This document shows positions 1 through 4,591 of a DNA stretch of 8,025 nucleotides, one piece after another. Under the pieces are notes generated by a model. The model was not told the DNA's origin, made no database searches, and was given only the letters and a program-made list of their open reading frames with translations. The DNA is from a bacterium (lineage in GTDB: Bacteria; Patescibacteriota; Minisyncoccia; Moranbacterales; DUUL01), in NCBI GenBank assembly GCA_030626045.1, contig DAOUPS010000038.1, positions 1-8,025 on the forward strand, written 5' to 3'. The translations under genes were made by a program, and so were the position numbers. The first letter of the stretch is position 1. Each line of letters opens with the position of its first letter.

Positions 1-851
1 TCTTGGAAATTGTTGGAAGAAGCACAATTGTCAAGGCATAGAAAAGGTAGTAAGGAATGCGTCCCACCGTTAAGGCGCCGTTGTAAATTCCGGTAAGGTA
101 ATCATTGTGAAGCAAGGCTTTAACCATATATAGATCAATGGTTATCATAATTTCGTAAAATAACATAAATAATGTTATCGGCCAGGCGTAATTAACAAGT
201 TTTTTCCAGTTGAAACTTCCTTCGGATATTTTCGGATATTTTTTCGAGATCCAAAATCGATCGACTCCCCATGCTATCAAGAAAACCAAAAAACGGCGCA
301 ACAATGTAGCCGGCAATCGATCCTTCCACTTTGAAAAAATATGCCAGTCCAATAATGAAAATCACCTTGGCAACAGAGCGAACAGTTTTAAGAATAGCCT
401 GGATATTGAATCTGTGAATCCCTGTAAAATAGTAAAAATAAAAAGAAGCGGCGGCAAAAGCGGGAATAATAAGGGAAGAAAGCTGGAAAAGGGAAGTGAG
501 TGTAGTATCTCCCAGCAATTTGGCTATCAGCGGAGCTAGCAGGAAGAAGACAACCGTTACAAGGCCGATCAAAATGATCTGAAGAAGCATAGTCTGCTTC
601 TTGATGACATTGATCATTTCCGGACGAGTTTCAAATATCTCGCTCAAATACTTGCTCATGGCAGTGGGAATGCCATTGCCAATCAGAACTATGACCATAG
701 TGGTAAGCGTTACCACCAGCCCGTAGCGCCCGTAATCGGCCGGACCCAAAATCCGCCCCACGCCTGAGTGGACAATATACCCGGAGATATTAAAAATAAT
801 CTCCGAAACAGTTAACCAAAAAACCGATCTTACGATATGCTGTCTTGACAT
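1..851 (-). CDS. Wzx/MATE-like polysaccharide flippase, frameshifted, 3' end beyond window
   Basis: Likely an inner-membrane flippase that moves lipid-linked oligosaccharide across the membrane. The uninterrupted frame is 851-192 (219 codons). Residues 1-191 fit the family: hydrophobic helices near 8-28, 43-62, 88-112, 120-142 and 158-190, the early segment GRILGPADYGRYGLV (32-46) and GIPTAMSKYLSE (60-71). After Leu191 (codon 281-279) this frame turns polar and stops at 192. Skipping the single base at 278 opens another frame from 277 to the window edge (92 codons, no stop). It reads IAWGVDRFWISKKYPK, then NWKKLVNYAWPITLF and GRIPYYLFYALTIVLLP, which is the expected start of the second half of a flippase. 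So one gene is broken by a +1 frameshift, either real or a sequencing/assembly error. It has no clear Shine-Dalgarno site. It lies on the same strand as the glycan genes but is separated from them by a plus-strand trio. Confidence 0.85.
221..240. repeat. Tandem 10-bp duplication TTCGGATATT x2
   Basis: Two perfect adjacent copies of TTCGGATATT lie inside the flippase gene, about 40 bp past the frame break. A 10-bp unit changes the reading frame by one, and removing one copy would also join the two flippase frames. This is therefore a competing explanation for the broken frame. The protein evidence favours the single-base change near 278, because the frame used between 277 and 241 then encodes a hydrophobic, flippase-like segment. 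Confidence 0.8.
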
Positions 852-879
852 AAATCTTATTTCATGTTAGTATCAGATA

Positions 880-907
880 TTGAGCTGGAACTGTTCCAGT
901 TTAACAT
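880..907 (+). promoter_or_regulatory. Possible sigma-70-type promoter of the plus-strand trio
   Basis: TTGAGC at 880-885 and TAACAT at 902-907 resemble -35 and -10 boxes with a 16-bp spacer. They lie 39 bp before the chosen start of the first plus-strand gene. The spacer is almost entirely filled by the 15-bp palindrome at 885-899, so repressor binding there would block polymerase. The match is imperfect and rests on pattern only. Confidence 0.3.
885..899. promoter_or_regulatory. Perfect palindrome in divergent intergenic region, candidate operator
   Basis: CTGGAACTGTTCCAG is a 7-bp perfect inverted repeat around one central base. It lies in the 94-bp gap between the divergent flippase gene (start 851) and the plus-strand trio (start 946). 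A wider, looser inverted pair, ATTGAG (879-884) and CTCAAT (921-926), surrounds it. The position suits an operator controlling one or both directions. It is not followed by a T-run, so it is unlikely to be a terminator. No regulator gene is visible in the window. Confidence 0.4.
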
Positions 908-934
908 AGTAGCTTGAAAACTCAATGAAAGATT

Positions 935-942
935 GGAGAAGG
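935..942 (+). promoter_or_regulatory. Shine-Dalgarno site that decides the start at 946
   Basis: GGAGAAGG ends four bases before ATG at 946, with its GGAG core seven bases upstream. The in-frame ATG at 925 would place this site inside the coding sequence and has nothing comparable before it. The start at 946 is therefore preferred. Confidence 0.7.
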
Positions 943-945
943 AAA

Positions 946-1290
946 ATGATAAAAGATATCAAAGAAGAGGAAGATTGGTATAGGATCGAATATTCTCTTT
1001 TATCAATGCCCAGCAGTGAAATTTGCTGTAAGTGCGATTCTGAAACAGACTGTTTCAAGCAAGAAGTAATGGGAGAACCGCTCAGAATAACGAATATCAA
1101 AACGGGAAAGTCTCTCAAGGCTGATTCAACTCTTTTCAAAAAAATGATCGAGAAACTGAAAAAAGCAGAGGAAAGAGTTTATTGTGATCGTTGCAGTATG
1201 ATCAAACTAAGACGAGATATAAACAAGGCTTTAGCTGAATCATACAGAATAACGAAAAAAATGGAAGATGAGAAATCGTTCCATGTTTAA
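946..1290 (+). CDS. Small two-knuckle CxxC (putative zinc-binding) protein, unknown function
   Basis: A 114-residue charged, soluble-looking protein that I do not recognise. The cysteines are arranged as CCKC (27-30, giving C27xxC30), C36, and C80xxC83 in VYCDRC. Two CxxC pairs about 50 residues apart are compatible with a zinc ribbon or treble-clef-like site. Lysine-rich, probably helical segments lie between and after them (about 63-78 and 85-108), with no signal peptide or membrane helix. An upstream ATG at 925 would add seven residues, but the strong ribosome site at 935-942 favours 946. It is the first gene of a plus-strand trio, 37 bp before a small membrane protein, so a cytoplasmic partner or regulator of the two membrane proteins is a reasonable guess. 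The family is unknown and the zinc role is inferred only from the cysteine spacing. Confidence 0.75.
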   Translation: MIKDIKEEEDWYRIEYSLLSMPSSEICCKCDSETDCFKQEVMGEPLRITNIKTGKSLKADSTLFKKMIEKLKKAEERVYCDRCSMIKLRRDINKALAESYRITKKMEDEKSFHV

Positions 1291-1327
1291 CAATTTTGAG
1301 AAATAAAAACAGGAAAGGAAGGTTAAA

Positions 1328-1597
1328 ATGGTAACTAATTGTTTTCTTGCATCAGTGCCAATGCTGACTATGTTCGCTCTTGTTACTCTCTTGCTTCTTA
1401 TTAACAGAGAAACAGAAGCTCGTGCAGCGGCAATGATAGGCCTTGCAAGTGGCGCATGGACACATCTAGGAATAGGCCTTGCCTACTCTTCGGATCATGT
1501 TATATTCTGGTGGATGCTTACTTTCTCTATTGTCTGTGTATTAATAATATTAATTCTGAGAACAGCTGACAACTATTTAAGAGGAGGAGGAAAATGA
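1328..1597 (+). CDS. Small three-helix membrane protein A, unknown function
   Basis: An 89-residue, very hydrophobic protein with three predicted membrane helices, about 8-25, 34-52 and 58-77. A short acidic/basic turn (NRETEAR) follows helix 1, and a positively charged tail ends in RGGGK. It is preceded by a strong ribosome site, AGGAAAGGAAGG at 1311-1322. Its stop overlaps the start of the next gene in ATGA (1594-1597), so the two are probably translationally coupled. The layout LAS.P.L..., a short charged turn, a small-residue-rich helix 2 ending G.W, then a third helix starting with .ML is shared with the next protein, which suggests tandem duplication. I do not recognise the family. Holin-like, small transporter-subunit or immunity-like roles are possible, but the sequence favours none of them. 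Confidence 0.75.
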   Translation: MVTNCFLASVPMLTMFALVTLLLLINRETEARAAAMIGLASGAWTHLGIGLAYSSDHVIFWWMLTFSIVCVLIILILRTADNYLRGGGK

Positions 1598-1893
1598 CAG
1601 ACGTTCTTAATATAACATTAGCGTCACTAATTCCAATGATGGCCATGGTGATCTTGAGTTTTTGCTTAATGGTTCACGAGAGTAGGAATGCTATAACAGC
1701 ACTGGAAATAGGAGTCGGGGTGAGTATATGGGAATATTGCGTTTTAGCACTTGTTCCTTTTCCGGATCCAAATCTTTCTTACGTAATGATTGCTCTTCTC
1801 ATTGCGTATGTTTTTTCTCTAACAGGCCTGATAGGTATGCATCTTAAGTGGCCTGCCAGTTTAGAGGTGGAAAATGACAATTGCTGCCAATAG
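1594..1893 (+). CDS. Small three-helix membrane protein B, probable paralogue of A
   Basis: A 99-residue hydrophobic protein with helices at about 7-27, 33-54 and 62-84 and a hydrophilic tail ending NDNCCQ. A very strong ribosome site, GAGGAGGAGG (1581-1590), lies inside the end of gene A, and the start overlaps A's stop as ATGA. Shared positions with A include LAS-(I/V)P-M near the N-terminus, a Glu just after helix 1, a Gly-rich helix 2 ending in W, and a polar Asp-containing loop before helix 3. I place these by eye, with about a one-residue gap, and regard homology as likely but unproven. A and B may form a hetero-oligomer. B is the last gene of the trio, and an intrinsic terminator begins about 50 bp after its stop. 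Confidence 0.75.
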   Translation: MTDVLNITLASLIPMMAMVILSFCLMVHESRNAITALEIGVGVSIWEYCVLALVPFPDPNLSYVMIALLIAYVFSLTGLIGMHLKWPASLEVENDNCCQ

Positions 1894-1944
1894 TGGCAAT
1901 AACCATTGTTTGAGGTATTTTGTTCACATAGTGAGCGGATATCC

Positions 1945-1985
1945 TGGCCACTGATCGGAAATCCGGTTAGTGGCTGTTTTTATTT
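1945..1985 (+). terminator. Rho-independent terminator of the plus-strand trio
   Basis: GCCACT (1947-1952) pairs with AGTGGC (1969-1974). The stem continues inward through G-U, A-U and U-G to CGG/CCG (1956-1958 with 1963-1965), closing on an AAAT loop. This is a 12-bp continuous stem followed by TGTTTTTATTT. The T-run is only on the plus-strand side, so it ends the trio and not the converging kinase gene, whose stop is at 2009. Confidence 0.8.
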
Positions 1986-2008
1986 CCGGATCAAGACAAA
2001 GAGTATCG

Positions 2009-2638
2009 CTATATCAAATTTTTCATTTCCTCAAAAATTTCTTTTTTGGATCTGTTGCCGTCAATAACTTTCCAGTTCCAAACCTTACTTTTAGCGTCAT
2101 ACAGCTCCTTTTTCTTTTGAAGATATTCCAATCCTTGGTCGGGAACGTGGTCGCGGTTTATTATTAGATCGGGAGAGGTTTGGAGATAGACTGGCAATAA
2201 ATTTTGAATTTTGTCAGCCAGAGGCTGATCCGCCTCGGGCGGAAATTTTGAATTTTCCAAGTAGTCTATATTTATGATTGTGTCGTAAAAGAAACGGTCG
2301 CTTAAGATGTAATCGTAGCCTTGTTTTTCCAGTTTTTTTATAAGCCTTCCGAACCGCCAAATATCGATTTGAAGAGCGATCTTTCGGAGTTGGATCTGCA
2401 ACTGACCTTCTTTTGTGATGCTGGGAGCTTTCTCGTCAGCCACTTTCAGTTTTCGGCGTTTTTTGCTGAAAATCTTATAAGTGTTGCCAATGGAAAACTT
2501 GGTCGCATGAAAATAAAAGATTCGCTTTCCCTGTGACTCAAAATAATTTTTTAAAAGTTTGATCTGGGTTGATTTCCCGGAGCCATCCAGTCCGGAAATA
2601 GTAATTATTCTAATTGTTGTATCATTCGCTTCGCTCAT
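2009..2638 (-). CDS. Thymidylate-kinase-like P-loop nucleotide kinase
   Basis: A 209-residue cytosolic kinase of the dTMP kinase-like fold. A Walker A loop, GLDGSGKST, lies at 16-24 after a short beta strand (RIITIS). SDRFFYDT (113-120) carries the DR pair typical of thymidylate kinases, and a probable lid helix (RDHVPDQGLEYLQKKKELYD, 162-181) follows SPDLI. The length is normal for the family. dTMP phosphorylation is the default guess, but divergent members often sit in surface-glycan clusters, so the substrate is open. ATG at 2638 is the only ATG/GTG/TTG start between the previous in-frame stop (2662-2660) and the P-loop. It has no Shine-Dalgarno site and lies within the repeat arm of the upstream cassette. 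Residues 133-142 (PPEADQPLAD) are encoded exactly by a GC-rich palindromic insert. Confidence 0.85.
   Translation of the reverse strand: MSEANDTTIRIITISGLDGSGKSTQIKLLKNYFESQGKRIFYFHATKFSIGNTYKIFSKKRRKLKVADEKAPSITKEGQLQIQLRKIALQIDIWRFGRLIKKLEKQGYDYILSDRFFYDTIINIDYLENSKFPPEADQPLADKIQNLLPVYLQTSPDLIINRDHVPDQGLEYLQKKKELYDAKSKVWNWKVIDGNRSKKEIFEEMKNLI
2199..2256. repeat. GC-rich double palindrome between 14-bp direct repeats, inside the kinase gene
   Basis: Two adjacent perfect palindromes, TCAGCCAGAGGCTGA (2214-2228) and CCGCCTCGGGCGG (2230-2242), form back-to-back hairpins in an AT-rich gene. With the G at 2213 they make a 30-bp block, 22 of 30 G/C, that encodes exactly ten codons (PPEADQPLAD). 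Identical 14-mers AAATTTTGAATTTT flank it at 2199-2212 and 2243-2256. The layout resembles a REP/MITE-like insertion with a target duplication. However, one direct repeat plus the block is 44 bp, not a multiple of three, so only the 30-bp block alone keeps the frame. Confidence 0.75.
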
Positions 2639-2657
2639 TTGTTCTAAATGTTCTAAT
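2626..2657. repeat. Left arm of the cassette
   Basis: TCGCTTCGCT, then CATT, then two 9-nt units (TGTTCTAAA, TGTTCTAAT). The arm contains the kinase start codon (2638-2636) and stops just short of the four-helix-bundle stop codon (2662-2660). A related 11-mer, TTCTAATTGTT, occurs at 2608-2618 inside the kinase coding region and again at 2651-2661. Confidence 0.7.
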
Positions 2658-2659
2658 TG

Positions 2660-3022
2660 TTAAGTATTCTTACGCAGTGATTTATCTAAGGCAATTAGCT
2701 TAAAGTAAAGTTCCTGAATCATCTTATCAATTTTTACGCAACTTACTTTACTAGTATAACCAAGATCAATGGCAATTTTAAGCGCAGTATCAACTTCAAT
2801 CACTGATCCAATGGATATTCTTGTGTAATTAGCAAAATCTTTCTTGCTGTATTTTCCGCTACCCTCCGCAATATTAAGAGAGATTGATATAGACGCGCGA
2901 CGCAGTTGGGATACAAGTCCAAATTTTTCTTCAGAAGGAAAAGTTTTGGTGATAGCGTAAATTTCCATTACTAAAAAACGAGCAATTTTGTATACTTCCA
3001 GATTCTCACAATTGAATTTCAT
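2660..3022 (-). CDS. Four-helix-bundle protein (23S rRNA IVS / S23 family)
   Basis: A 120-residue protein, the usual length of this family. It shows the family's diagnostic core: TFPSEEKFGLVSQLRRA (27-43), SISLNIAEGSGKYSKKDFANY (46-66, with the NIAEG signature) and RISIGSVIEVDTAL (68-81), then a C-terminal helix after LGYT. Family members are small helical bundles that oligomerise. They were first seen in intervening sequences of bacterial 23S rRNA and are related to the Avd accessory protein of diversity-generating retroelements. Their biochemical role is still unclear. No RT, template repeat or rRNA is visible nearby. The gene has no Shine-Dalgarno site and is bracketed by the inverted arms of a cassette. 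Its stop is in frame with the following kinase, 24 bases before its ATG, so readthrough would give a fusion. Confidence 0.9.
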   Translation of the reverse strand: MKFNCENLEVYKIARFLVMEIYAITKTFPSEEKFGLVSQLRRASISISLNIAEGSGKYSKKDFANYTRISIGSVIEVDTALKIAIDLGYTSKVSCVKIDKMIQELYFKLIALDKSLRKNT

Positions 3023-3032
3023 ATCAAAAACA

Positions 3033-3075
3033 TTTAGAACACTTGGAACAAGCGAAGCGATAAAACATTAGAACA
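3033..3075. repeat. Right arm of the cassette plus outer repeat unit
   Basis: TTTAGAACA and CTTGGAACA (3033-3050) are followed by AGCGAAGCGA (3051-3060) and, past a short AT spacer, another TTAGAACA (3068-3075). The outer unit ends three bases from the rtcB stop codon (3080-3078). The arm is the inverted counterpart of 2626-2657. Confidence 0.7.
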
Positions 3076-3077
3076 TT

Positions 3078-4574
3078 TTATGCCATTAAAACAGCAACAG
3101 GCATCATTTTCGCAACAGGTTTCATAACTTTATTGGTTCTCATTCCTTCGATTGCGATGGAAGGATCCTTATAAGAAGAAGCGTCCTGATTGATCACCTC
3201 TTTTGATTGGGCATTATAAAGGCGAACTTGCTTTTGCTTCATTTTTTCAAGCAACTCTTTTTTGTCTTGCGGCACTTCCGATGTTTTGGTCTTTGATTTG
3301 CCGGTACCATGCGCAGCCGAAAAAAATGTCGATTCATTTTCGTCTGTTCCAACACCAAAATATGCCTCCGTACTCATTGACGAGGGCATGAACACAGGTT
3401 CACCCGTTTTTTCAAAGGGTGTTCCTTTCATCCTTTCCGATCCGAATGCACGCGTAGCATTATTGCGATGCACAATAATATCTTCTCCAAAGTGCCTTTC
3501 CTTTGTGGCAAGTATATGAGACATATCGTAGATCAAGCGAGTGGCATTATCTTTCTTCAGTATTTTTTTGATGGCTTTTTTAACATTGTACTGCAACATC
3601 GTTCTGTTCGCGAATCCATGATTGGCGGCCGCGCGGTGCGCGATGAAATAATTTTTGCCCAGTTCAGATTGGCTGTCAATGGCAAAAAATTCTTTTTTGT
3701 TCTTGTATTTTGGTATTTCCGTTTCAAGAGTTCTATGCCAGCCAATTTCGTTATTCAAGAAAAAGAAACGGGAGATCTCCATAATGGCTTTTTGGCTTAA
3801 GTGCTCTTTTTGCTTGGGAGTATAAAAATAGCTGGCGTATTGTCCAAAAAGCCCGGATCCGGTATGCATCATAAAGACGTACTGGTTCTTTTTTAAATTA
3901 AATTCAGAAGCCAGACTGCTGTCAATGATATCGGTAATTTTCATTAGATCAAGAAAATGGTTTCCCGCCATTCCCAGAATACCGAGGCGAAACTGGGCAA
4001 TCAGAAAGAACATTCGTGGAATCGCGCCGTAAAGGTCTTTCTTTGATATCTTTTCATCCTCAAACATACTGCCATTCATCATGATATTTTGAATTTCTTC
4101 TGTGTCTTCTTTTAACGATTCAAGCAATGCCACAGAGCCGCGGCGTGAAATTTCAACAGCAGTTTTATAGGAAACAGGAGATCCACGGCCAACATATGTT
4201 TTGGTCGGGATCACTTCAACCAGTTCGTTGAAAAGATCATCAATTTGCTTTTCAGAAAGATCTCCTTCACCAAAAGGCGTTGAGATGAGCCTCATTCCGC
4301 AATTTGGCGCGGTATCTATAAGTTGGGGAAGAAAATATCCTTTTGTCGCCACAACAGACCCCGAAGGATTTTTTCTTCCCGGCTTTTGATGAATATCGGT
4401 GAGCGCCGCCACATGGTGAAAAACATGCTTATTCGACGCGACTTCAACAAGCTGGCTAATGGTCTCATTATTCGGCATCAAGTCTTCCGATACGTAAAGC
4501 CGGACAGGTACTTTTTGCGAGCCATGAGGCCTAATGCACTGCTGGTACTGGGAAATTTTATCGATTTTGAGCAT
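3078..4574 (-). CDS. Divergent RtcB-family RNA ligase-like protein
   Basis: A 498-residue protein with the RtcB layout throughout: AALTDIHQKPG (56-66), NCGM (91-94), GNHFLDL (204-210), MMHTGSGLFG (235-244), AAANHGFANR (315-324), DMSHILATKE (350-359), VHRNNATRAFG (368-378), GEPVFMPSSMST (391-402), AAHGTGKSK (420-428) and SSYKD (466-470). Canonical RtcB joins 2',3'-cyclic phosphate and 5'-OH RNA ends using GTP and Mn. The probable guanylylated histidine (H422) and metal ligands C92, H206, H237 and H353 remain. Several usual residues are changed: the Asp of the DxGCG motif is Ala89, the two Arg of HGAGRxxSR are Lys, the Glu after GNHFL is Asp209, and the C-terminal KG is MA. It starts 17 bp after the glycosyltransferase stop, so it is probably cotranscribed. 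No archease is visible. RNA repair or a repurposed nucleotidyltransferase role are both possible. Confidence 0.85.
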   Translation of the reverse strand: MLKIDKISQYQQCIRPHGSQKVPVRLYVSEDLMPNNETISQLVEVASNKHVFHHVAALTDIHQKPGRKNPSGSVVATKGYFLPQLIDTAPNCGMRLISTPFGEGDLSEKQIDDLFNELVEVIPTKTYVGRGSPVSYKTAVEISRRGSVALLESLKEDTEEIQNIMMNGSMFEDEKISKKDLYGAIPRMFFLIAQFRLGILGMAGNHFLDLMKITDIIDSSLASEFNLKKNQYVFMMHTGSGLFGQYASYFYTPKQKEHLSQKAIMEISRFFFLNNEIGWHRTLETEIPKYKNKKEFFAIDSQSELGKNYFIAHRAAANHGFANRTMLQYNVKKAIKKILKKDNATRLIYDMSHILATKERHFGEDIIVHRNNATRAFGSERMKGTPFEKTGEPVFMPSSMSTEAYFGVGTDENESTFFSAAHGTGKSKTKTSEVPQDKKELLEKMKQKQVRLYNAQSKEVINQDASSYKDPSIAIEGMRTNKVMKPVAKMMPVAVLMA

Positions 4575-4591
4575 TGGAATTATTCTTTAGA

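Larger units (their letters stand above)
2626..3060. mobile_element. Inverted-repeat cassette carrying a four-helix-bundle gene (IVS-like element)
   Basis: The outer ends are TCGCTTCGCT (2626-2635) and its exact reverse complement AGCGAAGCGA (3051-3060). Inside each end are two 9-nt units in mirrored orientation: TGTTCTAAA-TGTTCTAAT (2640-2657) on the left and TTTAGAACA-CTTGGAACA (3033-3050) on the right. The arms match at 10/10 plus about 15/18 with a 4-nt bulge, so a transcript could fold with the gene in the loop. That is the known architecture of 23S rRNA intervening sequences, whose ORFs belong to the same protein family. Here it sits between rtcB and a kinase rather than in rRNA. The exact borders are uncertain, because a further TTAGAACA (3068-3075) lies outside the right 10-mer. 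Confidence 0.6.

Noticed and set aside
873..1139. Minus-strand frame of 88 codons opposite the CxxC gene
   Set aside because: It has no ribosome site and low-complexity hydrophobic/serine content. It overlaps a better gene and the promoter region.
1931..1941. GTGAGCGGATA-like string matching part of the E. coli lac operator
   Set aside because: Only about eleven bases match, there is no dyad partner, and it lies downstream of genes next to a terminator. It is a chance match.
1945..1985. Bidirectional terminator for the converging kinase gene
   Set aside because: On the minus strand the same hairpin is not followed by a T-run, so only plus-strand termination is supported.
2660..3022. Avd-type accessory gene of a diversity-generating retroelement
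   Set aside because: The protein family is related, but no reverse transcriptase, template repeat or variable repeat is visible. The 23S-IVS subfamily motifs fit better.
2626..3075. CRISPR-like array from the repeated TTAGAACA units
   Set aside because: The units are 9 nt, degenerate and adjacent, with no regular spacers. They form inverted arms around a gene.
3630..3642. GC-rich palindrome CGCGCGGTGCGCG inside the RtcB-like gene
   Set aside because: It encodes part of the conserved AHRAAANHG motif and has no flanking repeat. Codon choice explains it.
3203..3800. Several plus-strand frames opposite the RtcB-like gene
   Set aside because: The minus frame carries all RtcB motifs, and the opposite frames show no family features or ribosome sites.
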